64,000 nucleotides of DNA from Candidatus Gastranaerophilales bacterium (GCA_944326685.1 CALVEV010000014.1:124001-188000); one strand, 5' to 3'. Numbered from the stretch's first letter, positions 24,801-33,976 are shown. Notes: generated by a model not told the origin, from the letters alone. A program made the numbers and translations.

Positions 24801-25079
24801 AAATTCTTTTTTTAGAATTGGTAACAATTCAAGCTTAATTTTAATTCCATATACTTCGGAAAATTTGTTATTATCGTATGAAATATCAAGCTTTGGTGAT
24901 TTTAAGATAATAGAAGGCCCAAATTTAATAATGAGCTTTTCAGTGGCTATATTAAAACCGTATTTATCTTTGATTTGATTTTGTAAAACAGGAATAAATT
25001 TATTTGCATTAAACGGAATAAAACATAAGATTATTCCTAAAATAAATAGAAATATAAAACCAACGATTATTTTTTTCAT
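21810..25079 (-). CDS. AsmA/YhdP/TamB-like inter-membrane lipid transport protein
   Basis: A 1089-residue protein with one N-terminal transmembrane helix (about 4-21) and then over 1000 residues of repeating beta-strand pattern with Asn/Lys-rich, Ile-rich strands. The C-terminal part (GNLYNGKIVGNSDIDLVHGI, LKETIAGKLDFDMNLN, FKYLNGILSINNDSISIKSI) fits the AsmA_2/YhdP C-terminal region. Such proteins form hydrophobic-groove bridges that carry phospholipids from inner to outer membrane. This is strong evidence for a diderm envelope. Which of YhdP, TamB or AsmA is the closest relative is not decided here. Confidence 0.85.
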   Translation of the reverse strand: MKKIIVGFIFLFILGIILCFIPFNANKFIPVLQNQIKDKYGFNIATEKLIIKFGPSIILKSPKLDISYDNNKFSEVYGIKIKLELLPILKKEFKVKEIRIDNLQTDLAIDKNNNFIVFKYIKTPNSNSLIDKLRIKKYNFEIITPLDEKYSFVGSELVISDVELNKKFKLATTGKLLINNTNHINYDLSLAYKGDNINNNKIDMIDFIEQVKNRQATASIVSNLKIERKNNIYNIDGTLSIDKLTFVLNGKKLPYSYANFTMLGNKTTISSVLYTNPNDRISVNGYFTNSENPTFNIGVKSNEIDLKDLLYFARLFSDISNINQIRDIDGTLFADFTLKGSLKKIKSNGIFKISNANIATDAGTVKNFNADIDFSDNHILIKSAKALVNSAPVIITGDIISNKLNINLIVDKFKLNKINYKNININSGIISIWANISGSYKNIVPKLEVNLSYLDGKYLKNRFRVNQICYKSQNKNSGNISISHIIMSIPNIKTITIPSLKASINDFDINIESFNLLSDKTKITLLGKILNYNNDKLTFSFNGNGFINPKGLFNIQDLDNIYPMFIELNGDKAIQNINMQVLQQKTTSKIAFAIPVIMNLTAKIDKNELKIIDGSINSYNGNFSQNLKKNLTSTNKYCLLTGGITNIFNPEFRNIKINFLKTCPINIEHYLAKINGNLVINGQINKPEIIGNIKFPIISDKYGCFTAKNVNIGITKNIINFDCTNVKIFDSLFSFVGNADTNLTQNLKIKTINIKSKELNLENLLLASLMTKNQSLNLTIDSGTMFSEKVIIPSTVDNLILTDMNSSFKLKNNKVNITTLTGNLYNGKIVGNSDIDLVHGIYNAFIQGRGISVGPVMKSMTNLKETIAGKLDFDMNLNSSTSSKLIKNGDIKFIIKDGEMSTLGKIEHLLYAQNIIADSMAKTSLAVVSRAISAKDTGLFKYLNGILSINNDSISIKSIKMAGPNMSMYITGHYGLMSNIANITVLGRLSNSLVSSLGAFGTFTMDKFRLALQGENDEEYRILQYGVENIPELPQRNTKEFKAIISGPIESKSSVRSFMWISESEKEYRTKEVPQSNVGIPSFIENLPY

Positions 25080-25151
25080 ATCCTAAAACCTATAAAAAGC
25101 TACTCTCTTTTAATAATTGTATTATTAAAATATAAAATAAACAATAGCGAT

Positions 25152-25973
25152 TTAATTTAGCTTCCACTTTCTTTTTAATTTAATTAGAGTTCCATCATTT
25201 ACCATATTAGTAATATTCATGTTAACTACTTTTAATAAGCTTTTAGATTCTTGATTTTTTCTTATCCCAATAGCATATAACTCTCTTGTATATCTTTTAG
25301 GCAGAAGCTTCACTGATGAATCTGTAAGTGCATAATGACGAAGTATTGTATCATCTGATGTTATTGCAACAATTTTCCCTGTTTTAAGAGCATTATATGC
25401 ATCATGGTATGTTTTGTATCCTATAATATTTACAGATGGTATTATTAGTCGAATATTTTTTTCTGCTGTAGAACCATATAAAACACCAACATTTTTATTA
25501 TCTAAATCTGCAAGAGATTTTATATTACTTCTAGAGGATACTAGAACTGCTTGGCCAGCAACAAAATATGGTTTAGAGAAGGATATAATATTCCGTCTTT
25601 CAGGAGTTATAGTCATAGTGGCTATTATCATGTCAACATCTTGAACATTTAGTAAATATAGTCTATTAGATGGAGTAACTTGTACAAATTTAATTTTATT
25701 TGGATTATGCAATATATCTTTTGCTATGTATTTTGCAATATCAATATCAAAACCAACATTTTTCCCATTTTCTAAATAACCAAATGGTCTAGTGTCTGTT
25801 TTAACCCCTACGATCAAATATCCTCTTGATTTAATTGTTTTTATTAAATCTTCTTCTTTATAGTTTGCTTTATCAAGTTTATAATCTACAGCATAAACAA
25901 TAACTAGAACTATAGATATTACTATTATCCAAAATTTTTCTTTCATACCGTTTATTAAATAATGAATATGCAT
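25152..25973 (-). CDS. Membrane-anchored solute-binding protein family 3
   Basis: A 273-residue periplasmic-type domain behind an N-terminal hydrophobic anchor (about residues 14-29). SBP_bac_3 signatures are present: GYLIVGVKTDTRPFGYLENG, VGFDIDIAKYIAKDI, NVGVLYGSTAEKNI and YALIGI-like strands. Such proteins bind polar amino acids for ABC importers, but no permease or ATPase is adjacent, so it may be an orphan sensor or receptor. The start is uncertain: an ATG 27 bp downstream (MKEKFWII) would remove an odd N-terminal stretch, and neither has a clear ribosome binding site. TATAAT lies 12 nt before the longer start. Confidence 0.88.
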   Translation of the reverse strand: MHIHYLINGMKEKFWIIVISIVLVIVYAVDYKLDKANYKEEDLIKTIKSRGYLIVGVKTDTRPFGYLENGKNVGFDIDIAKYIAKDILHNPNKIKFVQVTPSNRLYLLNVQDVDMIIATMTITPERRNIISFSKPYFVAGQAVLVSSRSNIKSLADLDNKNVGVLYGSTAEKNIRLIIPSVNIIGYKTYHDAYNALKTGKIVAITSDDTILRHYALTDSSVKLLPKRYTRELYAIGIRKNQESKSLLKVVNMNITNMVNDGTLIKLKRKWKLN

Positions 25974-26041
25974 ATTTGTAAATACATTATAAAAATGGTT
26001 ATAATTGTGATATCCTATTATTAATTAGCGAGGTAATTTAT

Positions 26042-26440
26042 ATGGAAGCAATAAAACATTTTGAAAATGGCTATTCTTGTTCTGAAAGTTTAGTAATGGA
26101 AGGTATTGATATAGGTATATGTGATAAATCATTATTGCCTGTTGCCACAGCCTTTTGTGCTGGATTAAGTTCTGGGTGTTTATGTGGAGCAATATCTGGG
26201 GCTATGATGGTTATAAGTACAATGTATGGTAAAAATAATAAGTACGGAAATGAAATGAAAGCTAAACAATTAGCTGCTGAATTTATAAATAAATTTAAAG
26301 AAAAATTTCCAGCAACTTGTTGCAGAGTTTTATCAAAAGGATATGAATTTCAGTCTCCAGAACGAAGAGAACACTGTAAAGAAATGGTAAAATATTGTTC
26401 TCAATTAATGAAAGAATTAGTGGCATATGAAAAAGTATAA
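26042..26440 (+). CDS. C_GCAxxG_C_C-family cysteine-rich protein
   Basis: A 132-residue protein of the C_GCAxxG_C_C family. It starts FENGYSCSESLV, contains CAGLSSGCLCGAISGAMM, and has further conserved cysteines in TCCRVL and REHCKEMVKYC. The family is thought to be redox-active or metal-binding, common in anaerobes, and has no settled biochemical role. It overlaps the downstream formyltransferase gene by 14 bp. GAGG precedes the ATG. Confidence 0.9.
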   Translation: MEAIKHFENGYSCSESLVMEGIDIGICDKSLLPVATAFCAGLSSGCLCGAISGAMMVISTMYGKNNKYGNEMKAKQLAAEFINKFKEKFPATCCRVLSKGYEFQSPERREHCKEMVKYCSQLMKELVAYEKV

Positions 26441-27359
26441 TAAAAGGATTTTATTTATTGGGATCCCAGATATGGCTTTCGTTTGTTTAGAGGCTTGTTA
26501 TCAAGAGGGAATAAATATTGTAGGTGTTATGGGACCTAAGCCTGATCATCATATGTTTTCTCATTTTAAACAATTTGTGAAGAATAAAGGTTATAATTAT
26601 ATTGATTATTCAGATCTAAAATCAAAAGAATTAATTCAAACAATCAAAGATTTACAAGTTGATTTGGCTGTTGTGTGTTCTTTTAATTATAAAATACCAA
26701 AAGAACTTTTAGAAACAACAAAAGATGGTTTTATCAATTTACATCCCTCATTATTACCTGCATATAGGGGAGCAAATCCATATTCAAGAGTAATAATGAA
26801 TAATGAACAAGAAACAGGTGTCACGCTTCATTACATGAGTGAAGAATTTGATAAAGGTAATATTATTTTACAATATAAATGTCCACTAGAAAAAGATGAG
26901 ACTATGGGGACTTTATTTAACAAGACAAATGATATTTGTATTAAATTATTACTTTCTGCTCTTGAAGAATATGAAAAAAGGTTATTACCTTCTATACCTC
27001 AAATTGATGGTGACTTCCCAAATGCAAAAAATTTAGATGATAATGAAACATTGATTGATTATAATAAGCCAGCATCTGATATTGAAAGACTAGTAAGAGC
27101 ATTGAATCCTTTTATTTTAGCTTCTACTTTTTTTAGAAAAACAATAGTTAAAGTTATGAAAGCAGAAATAATAAAAAAACATTATTCAACTGAAATTCCA
27201 AATGGTACAATTGTTGATATTAAAGATGATAAAGTTATAATAAAGACTGCAAGAGATTGTGTTGCACTTATAATTATACAATTTGGGAGTCAATTTATTG
27301 GAGATTCAAAAGATTTTATTAATTTTTTACAGCCTAGAAAAGGAGAAAGATTTTATTAA
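26427..27359 (+). CDS. Formyltransferase, methionyl-tRNA formyltransferase-like
   Basis: A 310-residue protein with the formyltransferase core: the INLHPSLLPAYRGANPY segment with catalytic Asn/His, and the Asp in EEFDKGNI. The C-terminal domain (NGTIVDIKDDKVIIKTARDC) resembles that of Fmt. The N-terminus (RILFIGIPDMAFVCLEACYQ) is diverged from the usual FMGTPxFA. It could be the initiator-tRNA enzyme Fmt or a sugar-nucleotide formyltransferase. The neighbours (Cys-rich protein, endonuclease IV-like) do not decide. Overlaps the next gene by 1 bp. Confidence 0.8.
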   Translation: MKKYNKRILFIGIPDMAFVCLEACYQEGINIVGVMGPKPDHHMFSHFKQFVKNKGYNYIDYSDLKSKELIQTIKDLQVDLAVVCSFNYKIPKELLETTKDGFINLHPSLLPAYRGANPYSRVIMNNEQETGVTLHYMSEEFDKGNIILQYKCPLEKDETMGTLFNKTNDICIKLLLSALEEYEKRLLPSIPQIDGDFPNAKNLDDNETLIDYNKPASDIERLVRALNPFILASTFFRKTIVKVMKAEIIKKHYSTEIPNGTIVDIKDDKVIIKTARDCVALIIIQFGSQFIGDSKDFINFLQPRKGERFY

Positions 27360-28180
27360 TGGATAAACTTAATTTTTTAACAGCAGGCATGCCTATAAGA
27401 ACGGCCAATAAAGGTTATGGTAGGGCTTTCGAAATATTAGACGAGATGAATTTAAACGGGCTTGAACTTGAATTTGTTCGTGGTGTTCGAATTAGTGATG
27501 CAAGTAAAGAAATAGTTAAAAACAGTCCAATGGTAAAAACAATTCATGCTCCTTTTTACATTAATTTAAATGCTCGTGAAGTGGAAAAAATTGAAGCAAG
27601 TATTAATCGAATTGTTGAAACGGCTACTATTGCTCAAGAAATTGGAGCTTTTTCTATTACATATCATGCCGGATTCTATTTAGGGATGGATAAAGATAAA
27701 GTTTATCAAACGATTAAAACTCAAACAGGTATAATCCAAGATATTTTGCAAAAAAATAATGTAAAAGTATGGATTCGTCCAGAAACTACTGGAAAAGCTA
27801 CTCAATGGGGTGATTTGGAAGAAATAATTAATCTGTCTAAAGAATTTGAATATGTTCTTCCATGTGTTGATTTTTCACATCTACATGCAAGATATAATGG
27901 AATATCTAATACATATGATGAATTTGCACAAATATTTGAAAAAATAGGTAAAGAGCTAGAAGAGAAAAAACCTTTAGAACATTTTCATGCTCATATGGCA
28001 GGTATAGAATATACTTCAAAAGGTGAAAAACAGCACCTAAACTTTGAAGAATCTGATTTTAATTACAAAGACTTACTAAAAGCTTTCAAAGATTTTGATG
28101 TAAAGGGTGCTATTGTTTGCGAAAGTCCTAATATTGAAGATGATGCTAAGTTAATTAGAGATTATTATTATTCAATCTAA
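27359..28180 (+). CDS. Endonuclease IV-like TIM-barrel protein
   Basis: A 273-residue AP endonuclease family 2 barrel. The metal-binding set of endonuclease IV can be traced: His in IHAPF, His in YHAGF, Glu in RPETTG, Asp and His in VDFSHLHAR, His residues in HFHAHMAG, and Glu in VCESP. This supports a trinuclear zinc enzyme that nicks DNA at abasic sites, although sugar isomerases share the fold. TAATG overlap with the upstream formyltransferase gene. Confidence 0.87.
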   Translation: MDKLNFLTAGMPIRTANKGYGRAFEILDEMNLNGLELEFVRGVRISDASKEIVKNSPMVKTIHAPFYINLNAREVEKIEASINRIVETATIAQEIGAFSITYHAGFYLGMDKDKVYQTIKTQTGIIQDILQKNNVKVWIRPETTGKATQWGDLEEIINLSKEFEYVLPCVDFSHLHARYNGISNTYDEFAQIFEKIGKELEEKKPLEHFHAHMAGIEYTSKGEKQHLNFEESDFNYKDLLKAFKDFDVKGAIVCESPNIEDDAKLIRDYYYSI

Positions 28181-28186
28181 TTTATT

Positions 28187-29740
28187 TTATTCTTCTATTC
28201 TATTTATTTCAGTCCCTTCTTCAAGACGTTTTGCTTTGTAGCTATATCCTGCGTAAATTGCGATACCTATAAGCAGCCATACTAAAAAGTATGATGAAGA
28301 TTCTGACTTCGCACTAAATTTGCAATACATTAATAATGCACAAGTTAAAATACCTAAGATTGGGAACCAAGGACAGAAAGGAACTTTAAAAGGTCTTTCT
28401 CTATTTGGTTCTGTTTTTCGTAAAATTAATACAGCTAAACAAATAATAATAAATGAAGTAAATGTTCCAAAGTTGCACAATTCAGCTGAAATATTTAAAT
28501 CCATAAATAATGCGCAAACCATTACAACTAAACCTGATAACCAAGTTAAAACGTGAGGTGTTTTATATTTTTTATGAATTGCAACTAGTGATTTAGGAAT
28601 AAATGAATCTCTACTCATAGCAAATAATATTCTTGTAGTTCCTAATTGGTAAATTAATAAAACAGATGTTAATGCACATAATGCACCTACTGAAATTAAT
28701 CCTGCGTACCAATCTTTTCCAATAACTCTCATAGCATGAGCTAGTGGAGCTTGTGTATCAACTAGATTAAAAGGAATAATCCCTGTTAAAACTAGAGCAA
28801 CCATTACATACAACAATGTACATAAAACTAATGTCCCCATAATTGCAATAGGTAAATCTCTCTGTGGATTCTTTGTCTCTTCTGCTGCCGTTGAAATTGC
28901 ATCAAATCCAATGTAAGCAAAGAATATAACAAATGCACCCATAAACACGCCATCAAAACCATTTGGCATGAATGGTGTCCAATTTTCAGGTTTTACATAG
29001 AATGAACCAACAACTATAAAGGATAGAATAATAAACATATTCACTCCAACCATTATACTTGCAAATTTTGTTGATTCTTTAACTCCTTTTATTAATAGAA
29101 TTGTTAAAAATAATACAATTAAAATTGCTGGTAAATTAATTGCAATAGGTATATCCCAATTAAAAATATGCAAAAACGGCATCTTATCATGAACATTCCA
29201 AGCATATTTATCACACATTGCATACATTGTTCTATAATCATTTCTTAGCCATAAAGGTGAATTAACAATAAATGATGGTAAGATATGTTTGAATCCTTTT
29301 AAAAATTGTACGAAATATCCAGTCCAAGCACTTGCAACAGTAATATTTCCAATTGCATATTCAAGCATTAAAATCCAACCAACCATCCAAGCCATAAACT
29401 CACCCATGGTTGCATATGTATAAGTATAAGCACTTCCAGCAACTGGCATCATTGCTGCTATTTCTGAATATGAAAGAGCTGAGAATAAACTTGCAACAGC
29501 TGCAAGAACCATTGATATTATAACTGCAGGCCCTGCGCCGGCGCCATCAGCTGTGTCTTGTATTGCACTCCCGATAATAGTAAATATTCCTGTTCCAACA
29601 ACAGCACCAATACCAATTACTATTAAATCAAAAACATTTAAAGTTTTCTTTAATTCAGAATTATTTCCTGCATCTATTAATTCATCAGGAGATTTACATT
29701 TTAATAAATTATTTATTAACGAGCTCTTTATTTTCAACAT
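28187..29740 (-). CDS. APC-family amino acid permease (CAT type), copy 1
   Basis: A 517-residue permease with about 12-14 membrane segments. The APC signature is at the N-terminal end (VIGIGAVVGTGIFTIIG), with PVAGSAYTYTYATMGE and FFAYIGFDAISTAAEE following. The layout is that of YfnA/cationic amino acid transporters. It is a clear paralogue of the next upstream gene and its start overlaps that gene's 3' end by 32 bp, so they are co-transcribed. Transport is probably by exchange or proton symport; substrate unknown. Confidence 0.92.
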   Translation of the reverse strand: MLKIKSSLINNLLKCKSPDELIDAGNNSELKKTLNVFDLIVIGIGAVVGTGIFTIIGSAIQDTADGAGAGPAVIISMVLAAVASLFSALSYSEIAAMMPVAGSAYTYTYATMGEFMAWMVGWILMLEYAIGNITVASAWTGYFVQFLKGFKHILPSFIVNSPLWLRNDYRTMYAMCDKYAWNVHDKMPFLHIFNWDIPIAINLPAILIVLFLTILLIKGVKESTKFASIMVGVNMFIILSFIVVGSFYVKPENWTPFMPNGFDGVFMGAFVIFFAYIGFDAISTAAEETKNPQRDLPIAIMGTLVLCTLLYVMVALVLTGIIPFNLVDTQAPLAHAMRVIGKDWYAGLISVGALCALTSVLLIYQLGTTRILFAMSRDSFIPKSLVAIHKKYKTPHVLTWLSGLVVMVCALFMDLNISAELCNFGTFTSFIIICLAVLILRKTEPNRERPFKVPFCPWFPILGILTCALLMYCKFSAKSESSSYFLVWLLIGIAIYAGYSYKAKRLEEGTEINRIEE

Positions 29741-31304
29741 TTTCTATACTTATTCTATTCATTTCAATTTTTCTATTTTTTACGTAACCATATTGTAGAT
29801 ATATTCCAATCCCAATTAATAACCATACAGGAAACATTAATGCAGAAGATGTTAATGATTGCATAGAATAAATCATTAAACCACCACAACATAATATACC
29901 TAATGATGGTAACAATGGAGAACAAGGAACCTTGAATGGTCTTGGTCTATCTGGGTCAATTTTTCTTAAAATTAATACTGCAACGCATACAATAATAAAT
30001 GATGTGAATGTCCCAAAATTACATAACTGAGCTGCAACATCTAAATCTAAAGTCATTGTTCCAATCATACAAACAACACCAACAATTAAAGTTAAAACAT
30101 GAGGTGTTTTATAAACAGGGTGTAATTTTTGGAATAATGTAGGTAAGAAATTATCTCTACTCATTGCATATAAGATTCTAGTTGCTGCTAGTTGCAACAC
30201 TAATAATACTGATGTTAAACCAGCTAAAGAACCTATTGATATTAGACCTGCAGCCCAATTTTGATGAACCATAGTCATAACATAAGCCATAGGAGCTTTT
30301 AAAAATCCAGGATCAATATTATGTGATGATGTGCAGTAAACACCTGTTAGAACTAATGCAACAGAAACATAAACAACTGTTGTTGCAATTAAAGATCCAA
30401 TAATACCGATTGGTAAATCTTTTTGAGGATTTTTGCATTCTTCAGCAGCTGTAGCTAAAGCATCAAATCCAATATAAGCAAAGAATATAATAAATGCTCC
30501 CATAAATATTCCACTCATTCCATTAGGAGCAAATGGGACCCAATTTTCTGGTTTAACATAAAAAGCCCCAACTAAAACAAATAATGCAATAACGGCAAGT
30601 TTAATTGCAACCATTATTGTTGCCATTTTTGTGGAATCTTTAGTTCCTTTTATAAGAATTGATGTTATTATCGCAACAATAATACAAGCAGGTAAATTTA
30701 TAGCAACAGGAATTCCAGCAATATGAGGAATCACTGTATTAGGATCTCCACCAGCAGCCTGTATTTGATGTACAGCACCTTTATAATCATTAATTAACCA
30801 AAGAGGTGGATTTACTAACCAATTTGGTAAATAAGAGGCAAACCCCTTAACTAATTGCATAAAATGGTTAGACCAAGCACAAGCAACAGCGATATAACCA
30901 ACTGCATACTCTAGCATTAATACCCAACCAACCATCCAAGCAGCAAATTCACCTAATGTTGCAAAGGTATAAGTATAAGCACCACCAGCAACAGGAATCA
31001 TTGTCGCAAATTCACTGTAACAAAGTGCAGAAAAGATACAAGCAATTGTTGCTATAATCATTGAAACGGTAAGAGCTGGACCTGCACCTAAGCTTTCATT
31101 TCCACCAGCTGCAGCAATACCTACAATTGCAAAAATACCTGAACCAATAATTGCACCGATACCTAATATAATTAGATCAATTGCACCCAATGTTTTTTGA
31201 AACCCTGCCTTGCTTGCTTCTTGAAGCATTTCATCAGGATTTTTTCTAGTTAAAATTTTTGTAAAAAAGTTATTAAATAAATTTTGTTTTTTTTCATTTG
31301 CCAT
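29709..31304 (-). CDS. APC-family amino acid permease (CAT type), copy 2
   Basis: A 531-residue paralogue of the downstream permease, sharing the KNPDEML-like N-terminus, GIGAIIGSGIFAIVG, PVAGGAYTYTFATLGE, FFAYIGFDALATAAEE and the RPFKVP region near the C-terminus. It begins 2 bp after glyQ on the same strand. Two tandem transporters after a glycyl-tRNA synthetase gene suggest small neutral amino acids as possible substrates, but this is only context. Confidence 0.92.
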   Translation of the reverse strand: MANEKKQNLFNNFFTKILTRKNPDEMLQEASKAGFQKTLGAIDLIILGIGAIIGSGIFAIVGIAAAGGNESLGAGPALTVSMIIATIACIFSALCYSEFATMIPVAGGAYTYTFATLGEFAAWMVGWVLMLEYAVGYIAVACAWSNHFMQLVKGFASYLPNWLVNPPLWLINDYKGAVHQIQAAGGDPNTVIPHIAGIPVAINLPACIIVAIITSILIKGTKDSTKMATIMVAIKLAVIALFVLVGAFYVKPENWVPFAPNGMSGIFMGAFIIFFAYIGFDALATAAEECKNPQKDLPIGIIGSLIATTVVYVSVALVLTGVYCTSSHNIDPGFLKAPMAYVMTMVHQNWAAGLISIGSLAGLTSVLLVLQLAATRILYAMSRDNFLPTLFQKLHPVYKTPHVLTLIVGVVCMIGTMTLDLDVAAQLCNFGTFTSFIIVCVAVLILRKIDPDRPRPFKVPCSPLLPSLGILCCGGLMIYSMQSLTSSALMFPVWLLIGIGIYLQYGYVKNRKIEMNRISIENVENKELVNK

Positions 31305-31306
31305 AA

Positions 31307-32185
31307 TTATTTTACCTTACATAATGGGAAACCAAGATTTTTACGTTGTTTTACATACAACTGTGCGACGGCTGCTGCCATTGTTCTCACTCGGTTAATA
31401 TAATTTATACGTTCATCTTTACTAATAACCCCTCTTGCATCCAATAAATTAAATGTATGAGAGCATTTTAGAACGTAATCATATGCAGGTAATACTAATT
31501 CAGCATTTACACAATTATCAACTTCTTGTTGATAAATATCAAAAAGTCCAAATAATGCTTTATCATTTGAATATTCAAAATTATATTTTGATTGTTCTAT
31601 TTCATTTTGTAGATAAATATCACCGTATCTTAATGTATCATTCCACATAATATCAAATACTGATTCTTTATTTTGAAGATACATAGCAATACGTTCAAGA
31701 CCATATGTAATTTCTAAAGCTACAGGTTTAATTTCTAAACCACCAACTTGTTGGAAATATGTAAATTGCGTAATTTCCATTCCATCAAGCCAAACTTCCC
31801 AGCCAACACCGGCAGCACCTAAAGTTGGAGATTCCCAGTTATCTTCAACAAATCTTACATCATGTTTTGATAAATCAATCCCCATTGCTTCCAAACTTTG
31901 TAGATAAAGTTCTTGTGCATTATCAGGTGATGGTTTTAAAATTGCTTGATATTGGAAATAATGTCCTAAACGATTAGGGTTTTCACCATATCTTGCATCT
32001 GTAGGACGTCTACAAGGCTCAACCATTGCAACTGACCAAGGCTCTGGTCCTAGTACTCTTAAAAAAGTTGCAGGGTTCATTGTAGATGCACCTTTTTCAA
32101 TATCATAAGGTTGCTGAATTACACATCCTTGTTTAGCCCAAAAAGCTGATAAATTTAAAATTAAGTCTTGAAAATTTAATCCCAT
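31307..32185 (-). CDS. glyQ: Glycine-tRNA ligase alpha subunit
   Basis: A 292-residue bacterial-type GlyRS alpha chain: [50 protein letters not shown], and [15 protein letters not shown]. The class II catalytic residues lie in this subunit, which pairs with GlyS in an alpha2beta2 enzyme. glyS is not adjacent, as it is in many bacteria; it must be elsewhere. Two amino acid permeases follow in the same transcription unit. Confidence 0.97.
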   Translation of the reverse strand: MGLNFQDLILNLSAFWAKQGCVIQQPYDIEKGASTMNPATFLRVLGPEPWSVAMVEPCRRPTDARYGENPNRLGHYFQYQAILKPSPDNAQELYLQSLEAMGIDLSKHDVRFVEDNWESPTLGAAGVGWEVWLDGMEITQFTYFQQVGGLEIKPVALEITYGLERIAMYLQNKESVFDIMWNDTLRYGDIYLQNEIEQSKYNFEYSNDKALFGLFDIYQQEVDNCVNAELVLPAYDYVLKCSHTFNLLDARGVISKDERINYINRVRTMAAAVAQLYVKQRKNLGFPLCKVK

Positions 32186-32260
32186 AATAAATTACACTTC
32201 CAACATTGTATTATGTACACTTAATTTAGTATCTAATAAACAATAAAAAAAATCAAATGA

Positions 32261-32289
32261 TTGACAGAAAAATTTGGCAAACATATAAT
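32261..32289 (+). promoter_or_regulatory. Consensus sigma-70 promoter of ilvE-mlaE
   Basis: Perfect TTGACA (32261-32266), 17-nt spacer, perfect TATAAT (32284-32289). The ribosome binding site GGGAGAGG lies just before the ilvE ATG. This is the best canonical promoter in the window and shows that the housekeeping sigma uses the usual consensus. Confidence 0.85.
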
Positions 32290-32317
32290 TTAAGTATATA
32301 TTAGGGAGAGGTAAATA

Positions 32318-33229
32318 ATGACTGAATACGTTTTTTTAGATGGTGAGTATATTGAATCAGATAAAGCAACAATTCCTGTAAGAACTCATGCTTTTCTTTA
32401 TGGGACAGGTGTTTTTGAAGGTATTAGAGCTTATTATAATAAAGACGAAGATCAAATGTATGCGTTTAGAATGAAAGAGCATTATGAAAGAATGCTTAGA
32501 AGCGCAAAAGTTATGTGGATGGAATCTCCTTATACAGTTGAAGAATATTGTCAAATAACTAAAGATTTATTAAATAAAAATGGGTATAGGCAGAATGCTT
32601 ATATTAGACCAACTCTTTATAAATCATCTATTAAAGTAGGTCCATCTTTAGATAATAACAAGGATTCATTCTTACTATTTACAACTCCTTTGAATGATTA
32701 TTATGATGCAAGTAAAGGTTTAAAAGTTTGTGTGTCAAATTGGAGACGAAATAGTGATAATGCTATTCCTCCAAGTGTTAAAGTTACAGGAGCTTATGCG
32801 AATGCATCTTTAATTAAAACAGATGCATTATTTGCAGGTTTTGATGATGCAATAGTCTTAAATGATGCAGGACAAGTTACAGAAGGTTCAGCAATGAATC
32901 TTTGTTTTGTTCAAAATGGTAAAATTGTTACTACAAATACAACTGATGATATTTTAGTTGGGGTTACAAGAAATACAGTTTTAGAAATGGCAAAATATTT
33001 AGGTATTCCAACTGTTGAAAGAGCTGTTGATAGATCAGAAGTTTATGTATTTGATGAAGTATTCTGTTGTGGCACAGGTGCTCAAATCATGCCAATTACA
33101 TCAATTGATCATAGAATTATTGGAGATGGCTCAACTGGAGAAATTACTAGAAAAATTCAAGAATTATACTATGATATAGTACAAGGTAAAGTAGAAGAAT
33201 TTAAACATTGGTGTACTCCAATTTATTAA
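32318..33229 (+). CDS. ilvE: Branched-chain amino acid aminotransferase
   Basis: A 303-residue fold-type IV PLP enzyme. It has HAFLYGTGVFEGIRAY near the N-terminus, the Lys of VKVTGAYANASL as expected Schiff-base residue, VTEGSAMNLCFV and the phosphate-binding VGVTRNTVLEMA. It catalyses the last step of Leu, Ile and Val synthesis. D-amino acid transaminases and aminodeoxychorismate lyase share the fold, but length and motifs fit IlvE. A short operon with the MlaE-like gene (15 bp gap). Confidence 0.95.
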   Translation: MTEYVFLDGEYIESDKATIPVRTHAFLYGTGVFEGIRAYYNKDEDQMYAFRMKEHYERMLRSAKVMWMESPYTVEEYCQITKDLLNKNGYRQNAYIRPTLYKSSIKVGPSLDNNKDSFLLFTTPLNDYYDASKGLKVCVSNWRRNSDNAIPPSVKVTGAYANASLIKTDALFAGFDDAIVLNDAGQVTEGSAMNLCFVQNGKIVTTNTTDDILVGVTRNTVLEMAKYLGIPTVERAVDRSEVYVFDEVFCCGTGAQIMPITSIDHRIIGDGSTGEITRKIQELYYDIVQGKVEEFKHWCTPIY

Positions 33230-33244
33230 ATTTAAGGGAATATT

Positions 33245-33976
33245 ATGATTTCATTTTTAGGTAAAACTGTTCAAAATTTTATACAAACAATGAAATATAT
33301 TGTGACAGGTCGTATGCGTTTTGAGCATGTTATATCTCAAGCCGTTGAAATAAGTTATGATTCTTTACCTATTGCATTAATTATTTCAATAATAGCTGCA
33401 GCTGTTATAACTATACAGGTTTCAAAACAATTTTTAATGTCAGGTGCTGATAGTTATATTGGAGGAACTTTAACAGTTGTAATAATAAGAGAAATAGCTC
33501 CAGCTTTTGTCGCTTTGTCTATTGGGGCAAGAGCAGGAACTGCAATATCTGCAGAAATTGCAAATATGCAAGTAACAGAACAGGTTGATGCTATAAAAAC
33601 ATTAAAAGTTGATCCTGTTGGTTATTATTTTGCGCCAAGACTTGTAGCTGCAGGACTTACTGTTCCTATGGTTACATTGATTGCAGAAGTTGCTGGAATA
33701 TTAGGTGGTATGGTTGTTGCTTATCTAACAATAGGGCTACATCCAAATAGATACATTACATCTTGTTGGTTATGGTTAAATACTAGAGATTTTTATATAA
33801 GTATATTCAAGGCATTTTGTTTTGGAATAATAATTGCTAATGTATGTGCAACACAAGGTTATGAAACAAAAGGTGGAGCAAAAGATGTTGGAGTTTCAAC
33901 AACCCAAGCAGCAATAAAATCTACAATTTATCTTTTAATTGCAGATTTTATTATTAATTTCTTATTCTACCTCTAA
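33245..33976 (+). CDS. mlaE: MlaE-family lipid ABC transporter permease
   Basis: A 243-residue permease with about five membrane segments and the MlaE signature around EIAPAFVALSIGARAGTAIS and EIANMQVTEQVDAIKTL. MlaE homologues move phospholipids (or, in plastids as TGD1, lipids for thylakoids) across the diderm envelope with an MlaF ATPase and MlaD binding protein. Neither partner is adjacent here. GGGAAT precedes the ATG. The 3' end overlaps the convergent unknown gene by 4 bp. Confidence 0.93.
   Translation: MISFLGKTVQNFIQTMKYIVTGRMRFEHVISQAVEISYDSLPIALIISIIAAAVITIQVSKQFLMSGADSYIGGTLTVVIIREIAPAFVALSIGARAGTAISAEIANMQVTEQVDAIKTLKVDPVGYYFAPRLVAAGLTVPMVTLIAEVAGILGGMVVAYLTIGLHPNRYITSCWLWLNTRDFYISIFKAFCFGIIIANVCATQGYETKGGAKDVGVSTTQAAIKSTIYLLIADFIINFLFYL

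Noticed and set aside
22765..24978. Several plus-strand ORFs of 66-131 codons
   Set aside because: All are antisense to the 1089-residue AsmA-like gene, hydrophobic by reverse-complement composition, and lack start signals.
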